Position numbers and translations under genes: made by a program. From Arthrobacter sp. YD4 (GTDB taxonomy: Bacteria; Actinomycetota; Actinomycetes; Actinomycetales; Micrococcaceae): 64,000 bases of DNA. How positions within the stretch are numbered: the first letter of the stretch is position 1; each line of letters begins with the position of its first letter. The notes under the pieces are model-generated. The model did no database searches. It was not told the DNA's origin and saw only the letters and a list, made by a program, of their open reading frames with translations. The DNA lies in the NCBI RefSeq assembly GCF_030410515.1, contig NZ_JAUHHD010000003.1:62001-126000 (forward strand). Reading direction: 5' to 3'. This document shows positions 56,403 through 64,000 of this stretch, in pieces.

Positions 56403-57423
56403 GTTTGTACTCCAATACTCGCTGGATGCCGAAGAGGATCCGGTCAATGTTCGGGATGTATTCGTCCTCCAGGTCCCCGGAGGGGTACGGGACGTCGAAG
56501 CCGGTGACGCGTTCCACCGGCGCCTTGAGGGTGTCGAAGCAGGCCTGCGTGATCAGCTGGGCCACCTCGGCGCCCAGGCCGGAGGTCAGCGGCGCCTCGT
56601 GCACCACGACGGCGCGGCGCGTCTTGCCAACCGAGGCGGCCAGCGCGGCGGCGTCGATCGGCTTGAGCCAGCGCAGGTCCAGGACCTCGATCTCGATCCC
56701 GTCCTCGGCGGCGAGCTCGGCCACCTGCAGGCAGCGGGCCACCATCGCGCCCCAGGCCACCAGGGTCAGGTGCCGGCCCTCGCGCATCACCTTGGCGCCC
56801 TCCGGCGAGCCGGGATTGGCGATATCCACCTCGCCCTTCTGCCAGTAGCGGGACTTCGGTTCCATGAAGATCACCGGGTCCGGCCGGGTGGCGGCGTGCT
56901 TGAGCAGGTGGTAGGCCTCGTGCGGGTTCGACGGCGAGACCACCTTGAGCCCGGGCACGTGGGCGAAAAGCGCCTCCAGGCTCTCGCCGTGGTGTTCGGG
57001 TGCGCGAATGCCGCCGAAGCTGGGCACGCGGAGGGTGATCGGCATCGGCAGCGTGCCGCGGCTGCGGTAGTTCATCCGGGCGATCTGGCAGACGATCTGG
57101 TTGATTGCCGGGTAGGCGAAGCCGTCGAACTGGACCTCGGGGATGGGGTGGAAGCCGGCCATGGCCAGGCCCACCGACATCCCGAGGATGCCCGACTCGG
57201 CCAACGGGGTGTCGAAGACCCGCTGCGCGCCGTGCCTGGCCTGCAGCCCGTCGGTGATCCGGAAGACCCCGCCCAGCCGGCCGCAGTCCTCGCCGAAGAT
57301 CACCGCCTTCGGGTTCTCGGCCAGCACCTCGTCCAGCGCCCGGTTCAGGGCCTGCTGCATGGACATCGTGACCGTGGCGGCCGCGGTGGTGGCGGTGCCG
57401 CTTTCCAGGGTCGGGCTAGACAT
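56395..57423 (-). CDS. 2-oxoacid dehydrogenase E1 component, beta subunit
   Basis: 342 residues. VIFGEDCGRLGGVFRITDGLQ, FDTPLAESGILGMSVGLAM, EVQFDGFAYPAINQI, IRAPEHHGESLEALFAHVPGL and VVHEAPLTSGLGAEVAQ are the usual transketolase-type motifs. With E1alpha it decarboxylates a branched-chain 2-oxoacid, pyruvate or acetoin on thiamine diphosphate; which one is not decided. ATG 57423 was preferred to upstream in-frame codons within E1alpha; an 8-nt overlap results. Confidence 0.95.
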   Translation of the reverse strand: MSSPTLESGTATTAAATVTMSMQQALNRALDEVLAENPKAVIFGEDCGRLGGVFRITDGLQARHGAQRVFDTPLAESGILGMSVGLAMAGFHPIPEVQFDGFAYPAINQIVCQIARMNYRSRGTLPMPITLRVPSFGGIRAPEHHGESLEALFAHVPGLKVVSPSNPHEAYHLLKHAATRPDPVIFMEPKSRYWQKGEVDIANPGSPEGAKVMREGRHLTLVAWGAMVARCLQVAELAAEDGIEIEVLDLRWLKPIDAAALAASVGKTRRAVVVHEAPLTSGLGAEVAQLITQACFDTLKAPVERVTGFDVPYPSGDLEDEYIPNIDRILFGIQRVLEYKRG

Positions 57424-58465
57424 GTTCGGACTCCTCGCGCCAGTTGGCCGCCTGCGCCTGCAGGGCCGGGGTGGGTTCCTGGAAGACCAGGTCAAACATT
57501 TCCGCACCGGGCCGGGACCCGAGCGCCTGGATGCCGGTGCGGATGGCTTCCTCCTCGGCCTTGGCGGCGGCGAGGGCCTCCGCGAAGAACGCCTCGTCGG
57601 CGATCCCCTCGGCCAGCAACCGCTGCTTCAGCCGCTCCAGCGGGTCGGCGCCGGCGCCGTCGCGCTCCTCATCGAGCGAGCGGTAGCGTCCCGGATCGTC
57701 CGAGGTCGAGTGCGGTCCGCGCCGGTAGGTCATGGCTTCGATCAGCACCGGGCCGTGCCCGGCGCGGGCGTGGGCGAAGGCGCGGCGGGTCGCCTCAACG
57801 ACGGCGACGACGTCGTTGCCGTCCACCTGCAGCGCCGGCATACCGTAGCCGGCCGCCCGGGCGGCGACGGAGCCGCCGGCAACCTGGCGTTCGGTGGGCA
57901 CGGAGATGGCCCAGCCGTTGTTCTGCACGAAGAAGACCACGGGAGCCTTCATGACGGCGGCGAAGTTCAGCGCCTCGTGCACGTCGCCCTGGGAGGAGGC
58001 GCCGTCGCCGAAGTAGGTCATGGCCACGCCGGTGGTTCCGCCGCCGGTGTTCTCCAGGGTCTGGCCGTGGGCCCAGCCGACGGCGTGCAGGACAGAGCCG
58101 GCCACGACGGCCTGGATCGGGGCGAGCCGGGATTCCAGCGGGTTGTAGAGGCCGCCGTGCCAGGTGGCCTTATGGGTGGACATGTAGCCCACCATGTCCA
58201 CGCCCATGGTCCGGGCCACGCCCATCTCCCGGTAGGTGGGGAAGACGAAATCGCGGCTGGTGTCCACGGCGTAGGCGCTGCCCACCTGGGCCGCTTCCTG
58301 GCCGAGTTCGGGCGCGTAGCCGGGAATGATGCCCTGGCGCTGCCACGCGATGGCGGAGGTGTCCAAGTGCCGGACGGACGCCATCAGCGTGTACAGCTCG
58401 CGCAGCTGGTCGGGGGTGAGCGGTGCGGCGTCGTCGCCGGACACCGCAAGCGGGAGTGTATCCAT
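57416..58465 (-). CDS. 2-oxoacid dehydrogenase E1 component, alpha subunit
   Basis: 349 residues with the thiamine-diphosphate motif GDGASSQGDVHEAL...VQNNGWAIS, preceded by HKATWHGGLYNP and GVAMTYF. QGIIPGYAPELGQEAAQVG and the phosphorylation-loop-like RRGPHSTSDDPGRYRS point to the branched-chain type, as does the chain length. First gene of the operon; ATG 58465 (an in-frame GTG lies at 58483). A 14-nt inverted repeat GTGAC-CCTA-GTCAC directly precedes it. Confidence 0.93.
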   Translation of the reverse strand: MDTLPLAVSGDDAAPLTPDQLRELYTLMASVRHLDTSAIAWQRQGIIPGYAPELGQEAAQVGSAYAVDTSRDFVFPTYREMGVARTMGVDMVGYMSTHKATWHGGLYNPLESRLAPIQAVVAGSVLHAVGWAHGQTLENTGGGTTGVAMTYFGDGASSQGDVHEALNFAAVMKAPVVFFVQNNGWAISVPTERQVAGGSVAARAAGYGMPALQVDGNDVVAVVEATRRAFAHARAGHGPVLIEAMTYRRGPHSTSDDPGRYRSLDEERDGAGADPLERLKQRLLAEGIADEAFFAEALAAAKAEEEAIRTGIQALGSRPGAEMFDLVFQEPTPALQAQAANWREESEHV

Positions 58466-58469
58466 GGCT

Positions 58470-58531
58470 GTGACCCTAGTCACGGGCTAGGCGTTGGGCA
58501 ATCAGCCCACAACACGCTGGCCAATCTGCCA
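58470..58531. promoter_or_regulatory. Operator candidates before the 2-oxoacid dehydrogenase operon
   Basis: Three inverted repeats in 62 nt: GTGAC-CCTA-GTCAC (58470-58483), TGGGC-AATCA-GCCCA (58495-58509) and TGGC-CAATCT-GCCA (58518-58531). The last two share the pattern TGG-n9-CCA and have centres about 22 bp apart, suggesting one regulator on two sites. The regulator is unknown; the Lrp-type protein about 1.6 kb away is one possibility. Confidence 0.45.
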
Positions 58532-58591
58532 AAAGCTGCCGGCGTCTACGCATCCATGGGTAGCAGCTTGTATAGCTGCGCCCCGGTCGGG

Positions 58592-59971
58592 TCAGCCGTC
58601 TGTCCGGCGGGTCCTGCCGAACCGGGCCGCGGCCCAACAGGCCGCGGCGATGGCGGCCACCAGGATCAGGGTGCTGACCAGCTGCTTGCTGCTCTCCGGG
58701 CTGCTGAACCCGACGGCGAAGATCAGCGCCAGCAGCACCAGGCCGACAATCGTCAGCACCGGGAACCCCTTCATCCGCAGCGGCAGCGCTGTCCCCTCCC
58801 GGTCGGCCCGGCGGCGCAGCACCAGCTGCGAGACCAGGGCCGAGCCCCAGACCACCAGGCAGGTCGATCCCACCAGCTGGAAGAGCGCCGGCAGGATCCG
58901 GTCCGGGAAGAGCAGCTCCAGTATGGCGGCCACGAAGCCGAAGGCCACCGAGACCGCCACCGCCACCACCGGGACGCGGGCTGCGTTCAGCCGGGACAGT
59001 ACCCGCGGCGCCTCCCCGCGCTGGGAGAGCGAGAAGGCCATCCGGGACGCGCCGTAGAGGTTCGCGTTCAGCGCCGACAGGAGGGCGACGACGGCCACCA
59101 GGGTGATCGCGGCGCCCGCCCCGGGAATCCGGGCGGCGTCCAGGACCCCGGCGAAGGGGGACTTCAGCGCCTCCGACGTCGAGGGCAGGACCGCGGCGAT
59201 CACGAAGACCGAGCCGATGTAAAAGACCAGGATGCGCCAGACCACGGTCCGGATCGCGTGGCGCACGCTGCGCTCCGGATCCCTGGTCTCGGCGGCGGCG
59301 ACGCTGACGATCTCGGTGCCGCCGAAGGCAAAGATCACCACGAACAGGGCCGTGGCGATGCCGCCCAGGCCCGCGGGCGCGAAGTCGGCGGTGATAACCG
59401 ACAGCCCGGGGCCCGGCACGTCCGGCAGCAGCCCGAGGATCAGGGCGGCACCGATGATCAGGAAGATGACGATCGCGGCGACCTTGAGGATGGCGAACCA
59501 GAACTCGAACTCGCCGAAGTTCTTCACGCCGGCGAGGTTGATGGCGGTGAACACCGCCATGAAGATCAGCGACAGGGCCCAGACCGGCACTACCGGCCAG
59601 ACGGTGAAGAGCAGACCCGCCGCGCCGAGGGCCTCGGCGGCGATCACCACCACCAGCTGCAGCCACCAGAGCCAGCCGACGGTGGCGCCGGCGGTGTTGC
59701 CGAGGGCGCGCTGGGCGTAGACGGAGAACGCCCCGCTGACGGGATTCGCCGCGGCCATCTCGCCGAGGGCCCACATCACGATGATGATTAGCGTCCCGGC
59801 CACCAGGTAGGAGAGCAGGACGGCGGGGCCGGCGGCCTGGACGCCCGCCCCGGAGCCGAGGAACAGCCCGGCGCCGATCGCACTGCCGAGGCCCATCATG
59901 GTCAGCTGCCGGGGCAGCATGGTGTGGCCGAGCTCGCGGCCGGGTTCCGTCGCGGCGGACTTCGTTGTCAT
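58592..59971 (-). CDS. Amino acid permease (APC family, GABA/aromatic type)
   Basis: 459 residues, 12 membrane helices. LPRQLTMMGLGSAIGAGLFLGSG is the family-typical start, then SYLVAGTLIIIVMWALGEMA, FAFGGTEIVSVAAAETRDPERS and ALNANLYGASRMAFSLSQRGEAP. It belongs to the amino acid transporter group of AroP/ProY/GabP; the substrate is open. ATG 59971 with GAAGG upstream. It faces an Lrp-type regulator gene over 172 nt, so control by it is likely. Confidence 0.93.
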   Translation of the reverse strand: MTTKSAATEPGRELGHTMLPRQLTMMGLGSAIGAGLFLGSGAGVQAAGPAVLLSYLVAGTLIIIVMWALGEMAAANPVSGAFSVYAQRALGNTAGATVGWLWWLQLVVVIAAEALGAAGLLFTVWPVVPVWALSLIFMAVFTAINLAGVKNFGEFEFWFAILKVAAIVIFLIIGAALILGLLPDVPGPGLSVITADFAPAGLGGIATALFVVIFAFGGTEIVSVAAAETRDPERSVRHAIRTVVWRILVFYIGSVFVIAAVLPSTSEALKSPFAGVLDAARIPGAGAAITLVAVVALLSALNANLYGASRMAFSLSQRGEAPRVLSRLNAARVPVVAVAVSVAFGFVAAILELLFPDRILPALFQLVGSTCLVVWGSALVSQLVLRRRADREGTALPLRMKGFPVLTIVGLVLLALIFAVGFSSPESSKQLVSTLILVAAIAAACWAAARFGRTRRTDG

Positions 59972-60143
59972 CTGGCGGACCTTCTCTGCGTGGTGGGATG
60001 TCCTTTTGGGACCATTTGAATTTACCGCCCGTCCGCGGCGCCGAAGAACCACCGGCGTGAGATTATTGTGGCAGTTTGCTTTCCAAACCGGCCGTTATTC
60101 TGCTGTTTGTACTTCTGATTCGCCCGAAATCGAGGAATCCGCC

Positions 60144-60617
60144 ATGACCGTCGACGCGCTCGATGCCAAAATTGTCCGATTCTTCACCGACTCCCCGCGC
60201 TCCTCGGTGCTGGAGGCCTCCCGCGTGCTGAAGGTGGCCCGGGCGACCGTGCAGTCCCGGCTGGACCGCATGCAGGAGTCCGGGGTGATCGGCTCCTGGG
60301 TGCCACAGCCGGACCCCGCCCGGTTCGGCTACCCCGTGGTGGCGTTCTGCTCGCTGACCATCAATCAGGACCTGGGCCACGACGCCGTCGTCGAGGCGCT
60401 GGCGCAGATCCCGGAACTGATCGAGATCCACACCGTCTCCGGCGGTTCGGACCTGATGGCCCGGATCGCCGCCCGCTCCAACCCGGACCTGCAGCGGGTC
60501 CTGGATGCCATGATCGCCACGCGGACCGTGCTGCGCTCCTCGTCGGTGATCGTGCTCAACACCCACTTCGAAGGGCGGACGCTGCCGCTGCTGGAGGCTG
60601 CGGCCCGCCCGCAGTAG
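60144..60617 (+). CDS. Lrp/AsnC family transcriptional regulator
   Basis: 157 residues. N-terminal HTH (about 3-60, LDAKIVRFFTDSPRSSVLEASRVLKVARATVQSRLDRM) and the RAM ligand-binding domain (about 70-150, PELIEIHTVSGGSDLMARIAARS). Such proteins sense amino acids and usually act on a nearby permease. The ATG at 60144 has GAGGAAT upstream; a frame further upstream is open but in front of the promoter side. The divergent gap with the permease gene is 172 nt (59972-60143). Confidence 0.92.
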   Translation: MTVDALDAKIVRFFTDSPRSSVLEASRVLKVARATVQSRLDRMQESGVIGSWVPQPDPARFGYPVVAFCSLTINQDLGHDAVVEALAQIPELIEIHTVSGGSDLMARIAARSNPDLQRVLDAMIATRTVLRSSSVIVLNTHFEGRTLPLLEAAARPQ

Positions 60618-60631
60618 CGACCCGTCACTAT

Positions 60632-60660
60632 TTGGTGCTCCGGCGGCGTCGGCGTAGAAT
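60632..60660 (+). promoter_or_regulatory. Promoter of nrtR-nadA-nadB
   Basis: TTGGTG (60632-60637), 17-nt spacer, TAGAAT (60655-60660): the best sigma-70-type promoter I see in the window. Initiation is expected near 60667. Confidence 0.65.
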
Positions 60661-60666
60661 CAGTTC

Positions 60667-60681
60667 TAGTCAATATGACTA
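60667..60681. promoter_or_regulatory. NrtR operator
   Basis: TAGTCA-ATA-TGACTA, a perfect 15-bp palindrome that fits the NrtR box known from actinobacteria. It lies at the expected transcription start, so NrtR bound here would block its own operon. It contains the ATG at 60675, which argues that the functional start codon lies downstream. Confidence 0.75.
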
Positions 60682-60764
60682 TAACTACTCCGGCAGTCGG
60701 GCCGGAGCCGTCCGGCCGGCGCCCGCCACCGGCCCCGGACCCCGAACCGCGGGGGCAGACCACC

Positions 60765-61475
60765 ATGTACACCTCACCGGCCAATGTCAGCGAGCGCCGC
60801 CTCGCGCCGCCGTCATTGGCCATTTCCACGGTGATCTTCGCCCTCCGGCCAAGCGAGTCCTCGGGCCGGCCCACCCTCTGGATCCCGCTGGTGCGGCGGA
60901 TCCGCGAACCGTACAGGGGCCTGTGGGCGCTCCCGGGCGGCCCGCTCAGCCACGACGAATCCTTGCAGGACGCCGCGTCCCGGAACCTGCGCGAGACCAC
61001 CGGCCTGGCGCCCAGCTACCTCGAACAGCTCTACGCCTTCGGCGGCCTGCACCGCTCACCCACCCAGCGCGTGGTCTCGATCGTCTACTGGGCGCTGGTG
61101 CGCCCCACCGAGGCGGCGCTCGCCGACGAGTCGGAGAACGTCCGCTGGGTGAGGGCGGACCGGCCCGGCCAGCTGGCCTTCGACCACAACGCGATCGTCG
61201 ACTACGCGCTGTGGCGGCTGCGCAACAAGCTCGAATACGGCCCCATCGCCTACCACTTCCTCGGCGAGTACTTCACCCTCGCCCAGTTGCGCGAGGTCTA
61301 CGAGGCCGTCCTGGACCGCGAACTGGATCCCGCGAATTTCCGCCGCCAGATCAAGGCGGCCCCGGAAATAGAAGAAACCGACGAATACCTCCAGGGCGGC
61401 AAACACCGCCCGCCCCGCCTCTACCGTTACACCGGCCGCCCCGGCCTCGATCCCGACCACAGGAGCACACCATGA
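60765..61475 (+). CDS. nrtR: NrtR transcriptional repressor of NAD biosynthesis (Nudix plus winged helix)
   Basis: 236 residues from ATG 60765; ATG 60675 in the same frame would add 30 Pro-rich residues. Residues about 15-140 form a Nudix-like domain (LWIPLVRRIREPYRGLWALPGG) whose Nudix box is degenerate (SLQDAASRNLRETTGLAPSY), so it probably binds ADP-ribose rather than hydrolysing it. The C-terminal part (about 150-230) is the winged HTH (YFTLAQLREVYEAVLDRELDPANFRRQI). It precedes nadA and nadB with a 4-nt overlap (ATGA). Confidence 0.9.
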   Translation: MYTSPANVSERRLAPPSLAISTVIFALRPSESSGRPTLWIPLVRRIREPYRGLWALPGGPLSHDESLQDAASRNLRETTGLAPSYLEQLYAFGGLHRSPTQRVVSIVYWALVRPTEAALADESENVRWVRADRPGQLAFDHNAIVDYALWRLRNKLEYGPIAYHFLGEYFTLAQLREVYEAVLDRELDPANFRRQIKAAPEIEETDEYLQGGKHRPPRLYRYTGRPGLDPDHRSTP

Positions 61476-62785
61476 GCAGCGTCAACACGGCGATCCAGCT
61501 GATCACCCGGGAGGCGGCCACAGGCCAGGCATCAGGCAGTCCGGCCGCGGGGTCCACCTGCAGTCCGGCGCTGGCCAGCGGACCCTGGGACTTCGACCTC
61601 GCCGAGGCGCTGGCCGGCGTCCCGGCGTACGGTCCGGGCGCTTCGGCAACCGACGTGGCCCCGCCGTCGACCCCGCGGCAGGGGCAGCTGCCGGAGGAGT
61701 ACAAGCGGGCCACCGACGCCGAACTCGACGCCCGGATCCGCGCCGCCAAGGCCACGCTGGGGGACCGGGCCGTGATCCTGGGCCACTTCTACCAGCGTGA
61801 CGAGGTGGTCGAATACGCCGATTTCGTGGGCGACTCCTTCCAGCTGGCCAACGCGGCGCTGACCCGGCCCGAGGCGGAGGCAATCGTCTTCTGCGGCGTG
61901 CACTTCATGGCCGAAACCGCGGACATCCTCTCCGCCCCGGAGCAGGCCGTGATCCTGCCCAACCTCGCCGCGGGCTGCTCGATGGCGGACATGGCGGACA
62001 TCGACTCGGTCACCGAGTGCTGGGATCAGCTGGAGGAACTCTTCGGCACCGAACCCGACGCCGACGGCCGGGTCCCCGTCATCCCGGTCACCTACATGAA
62101 CTCCTCGGCCGCGCTCAAGGGCTTCTGCGGCGAGCACGGCGGCATCGTCTGCACCTCCTCGAACGCCGCCACGGTGCTGGAATGGGCGTTTGAGCGCGGC
62201 CAGCGGGTGCTGTTCTTCCCCGACCAGCACCTGGGCCGCAACACCGCCAAGGCCATGGGCGTGCCGCTGGAGCAGATGCCGATGTGGAATCCGCGCAAGG
62301 ACCTCGGCGGCAACGACGAGCAGACGCTGCGGGACTCCCGCGTGATCCTCTGGCACGGCTTCTGTTCCGTGCACAAGCGCTTCACCGTCGCGCAGATCGA
62401 GAAGGCGCGGGCCGAATACCCGGACGTGCAGGTGATCGTGCACCCCGAGTGCCCGATGCCGGTGGTCGACGCCGCGGACGCCGCCGGCTCCACCGACTTC
62501 ATCCGGAAGGCCATCGCGGCCGCCACCGAGCCCACGGTCTTCGCCGTCGGCACCGAGATCAACCTGGTTAACCGGCTGGCTGCGGAGTACCCGCAGCACA
62601 CGATCTTCTGCCTGGACCCGGTGATCTGCCCCTGCTCTACGATGTACCGCATCCACCCCGGCTACCTGGCCTGGGTGCTGGAGGCCCTGGTCCGCGGCGA
62701 GGTGGTCAACCGGATCACCGTGGCCGACGATGTCGCGGCCCCGGCCCGGGTGGCACTGGAACGCATGCTGGCGGCGCGGCCGTGA
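61472..62785 (+). CDS. nadA: Quinolinate synthase A
   Basis: 437 residues; makes quinolinate from iminoaspartate and DHAP with a 4Fe-4S cluster. The N-terminal 85 residues are a variable lead. The core begins ILGHFYQRDEVVEYADFVGDS, with IVFCGVHFMAETADIL, TYMNSSAALKGF and the cluster ligands FCG, HPECPMPV and VICPCSTM. Three Cys for the cluster are all present. ATG 61472 overlaps nrtR; GTGA joins it to nadB. Confidence 0.96.
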   Translation: MSSVNTAIQLITREAATGQASGSPAAGSTCSPALASGPWDFDLAEALAGVPAYGPGASATDVAPPSTPRQGQLPEEYKRATDAELDARIRAAKATLGDRAVILGHFYQRDEVVEYADFVGDSFQLANAALTRPEAEAIVFCGVHFMAETADILSAPEQAVILPNLAAGCSMADMADIDSVTECWDQLEELFGTEPDADGRVPVIPVTYMNSSAALKGFCGEHGGIVCTSSNAATVLEWAFERGQRVLFFPDQHLGRNTAKAMGVPLEQMPMWNPRKDLGGNDEQTLRDSRVILWHGFCSVHKRFTVAQIEKARAEYPDVQVIVHPECPMPVVDAADAAGSTDFIRKAIAAATEPTVFAVGTEINLVNRLAAEYPQHTIFCLDPVICPCSTMYRIHPGYLAWVLEALVRGEVVNRITVADDVAAPARVALERMLAARP

Positions 62786-64000
62786 CCAGGCGCCTGGTCA
62801 TTGTCGGCAGCGGCATCGCCGGGCTGTACGCCGCGCTGCTCGCGGCCGAGGCGCCCGGCGTCGAGGCGGTGCTGCTGACCAAGGGGACGCTCGGGGACGG
62901 CAACACCGGCTACGCCCAGGGCGGGATCTCCGCCGTTCTGGGCCCCGGGGAAGCGGCCCCCGGGGACTCGGTCTCCGCCCACATCGCCGACACCCTCGCC
63001 GCCGGCGCCGGACTGAGCGACCCGGAGGCCGTCCGGGTGCTTTGCACCGAGGCGGTGCGGGACATCGCGGGGCTGCGCCGCTTCGGCGTGGAGTTCGACG
63101 CCGCGGCCACCGGCGGGCCCGCGCTGGGTCTCGAGGCGGCCCACTCCGCCGCCCGGATCCTGCACGCCGGCGGCGACGCCACGGGCGCCCGGATTTCCCA
63201 CGCCCTCGGTGCCGCCGTGCTGGAACAGGCAGCCCGCGGCCGGCTGCGGGTCCTCACCGGGGCCTTCGCCACCGCGCTGCTCACCGGCCCTGATGCCGGC
63301 GGCCAGGACGCCGGCGACCAGCTCCCACCTGCAGTGACCGGCGTCGCCTACCTCGCCGGCGGGCGGCGGCACCGCCTGGACGCCGACGCCGTGCTGCTGG
63401 CCACCGGCGGGGCGGGCCGGATGTTCTCCCGCACCACCAACCCGCGGGTCGCCACCGCCGACGGGCTGGCCTTGGCTTGGCGCGCCGGTGCCGCCGTGCG
63501 GGACCTGGAGTTCTACCAGTTCCACCCCACCACCCTGGCCACCGCCGACACCCCCGACGGACCGCCCGCCCTGCTGGTCTCCGAGGCCGTACGCGGCGAG
63601 GGCGCCGTGCTCCGCGACGCCGCCGGCCGCCGCTTCCTGCCGGACTACCACCCCGACGCCGAACTGGCACCGCGCGACGTCGTCTCCCGCAGCATCGCCC
63701 TGCACCTCGCCGCCACCGGCGCCGACGCCGGAACCGCCGTCCACCTTGACGCGCGCGGGATCGAGGCCGCCCGGGGCGCCGGCTACCTGGCACGAAGGTT
63801 CCCCACCATCAGCGCGGGCACGCGTGCGGCCGGCTACGACTGGACGGCGGAGACCGTTCCCGTCTCGCCGGCGGCGCACTACTGGATGGGCGGCGTCGCC
63901 ACCGACCTCGCCGGGCGCACCAGCGTCCCGGGGCTCTACGCCGCCGGGGAGGTTGCCTGCACCGGGGTGCACGGGGCCAACCGGCTGGCCAGCAACTCCC
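62782..64000 (+). CDS. nadB: L-aspartate oxidase (partial, runs off the window)
   Basis: Makes iminoaspartate for NadA with FAD. 406 codons are visible and the frame is still open at base 64000. Features: FAD-binding LVIVGSGIAGLYAALLAAE, GNTGYAQGGISAVLG, GAGRMFSRTTNP, DLEFYQFHPTTLA, VRGEGAVLRD, PAAHYWMGGVATDLAGRT and GVHGANRLASNS at the end. GTG 62782 overlaps the nadA stop by 4 nt. nadC presumably follows outside the window. Confidence 0.94.
   Translation, partial: MTRRLVIVGSGIAGLYAALLAAEAPGVEAVLLTKGTLGDGNTGYAQGGISAVLGPGEAAPGDSVSAHIADTLAAGAGLSDPEAVRVLCTEAVRDIAGLRRFGVEFDAAATGGPALGLEAAHSAARILHAGGDATGARISHALGAAVLEQAARGRLRVLTGAFATALLTGPDAGGQDAGDQLPPAVTGVAYLAGGRRHRLDADAVLLATGGAGRMFSRTTNPRVATADGLALAWRAGAAVRDLEFYQFHPTTLATADTPDGPPALLVSEAVRGEGAVLRDAAGRRFLPDYHPDAELAPRDVVSRSIALHLAATGADAGTAVHLDARGIEAARGAGYLARRFPTISAGTRAAGYDWTAETVPVSPAAHYWMGGVATDLAGRTSVPGLYAAGEVACTGVHGANRLASNS

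Overview
The window is chromosomal DNA from a high-G+C Gram-positive bacterium, most likely Arthrobacter sensu lato (Micrococcaceae). The evidence is a uniformly GC-rich composition, many GTG/TTG starts, actinobacteria-typical genes (nucS, the DUF2550, DUF3039 and DUF2017 families, a long AtpH, a tail-rich Rho) and a gene order (rho-prfA-prmC-tsaC-wecA-like-atp operon-DUF2550, later nucS and ybbN, then pncB-clpS-DUF2017-murI-MBL-rph-rdgB) that I know from actinobacterial chromosomes including mycobacteria. The genus is an inference. I saw no rRNA, tRNA, IS element, prophage, CRISPR array or origin.

Layout. 1-10 kb: transcription termination and translation (rho, prfA, prmC, tsaC), then a surface-glycan block (two GT2 glycosyltransferases with a GlfT-like motif, a WbpM/CapD-type sugar-nucleotide dehydratase and a WecA/WbpL-type priming transferase). 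10-18.1 kb: the complete F-type ATP synthase operon atpI-atpZ-like-atpBEFHAGDC. 18.1-22.4 kb: a DUF2550 protein, a membrane-anchored esterase and an MprF-like rhomboid/DUF2156 fusion. 22.4-35 kb: a cold-shock protein, mismatch endonuclease NucS, an AI-2E-type exporter, an unrecognised large membrane protein, a YbbN-like co-chaperone, an old-yellow-enzyme oxidoreductase, a DUF3039/SF2 helicase pair, a lipoprotein, and the NAD salvage pair pncA-pncB. 35-44 kb: clpS, DUF2017, DUF2231, murI, an Rv1339-like metallo-beta-lactamase, rph, rdgB, dedA, an exonuclease-BRCT protein, DUF4395 and an ADP-ribosylglycohydrolase-like protein. 44-55 kb: an aquaporin, sbcDC, two MFS transporters around an IclR regulator, and a WXG-hydrolase/lipoprotein pair. 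55-64 kb: a 2-oxoacid dehydrogenase operon with an apparently split E2, an amino-acid permease facing an Lrp regulator, and nrtR-nadA-nadB (nadB runs off the end).

How it works together. Large blocks are tight operons with ATGA/GTGA or TAATG overlaps. Many stand-alone genes carry a TAnnnT box 6-7 nt before the start codon, which predicts leaderless or near-leaderless mRNAs. NAD metabolism appears twice: salvage at 33-35 kb and NrtR-controlled de novo synthesis at 60-64 kb, with a near-perfect NrtR-type palindrome downstream of a consensus promoter.

Most worth following: the WXG100-like/hydrolase plus lipoprotein pair behind an 18-codon leader ORF; the lipoyl-only E2 with a separate alpha/beta hydrolase; the structured leader with a four-codon ORF before the MFS gene at 49.4 kb; the nested inverted repeat between rho and prfA; and the ADP-ribosylglycohydrolase homologue that lacks its first metal-binding motif. 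All function calls rest on motifs and context read by eye; no database search was run.
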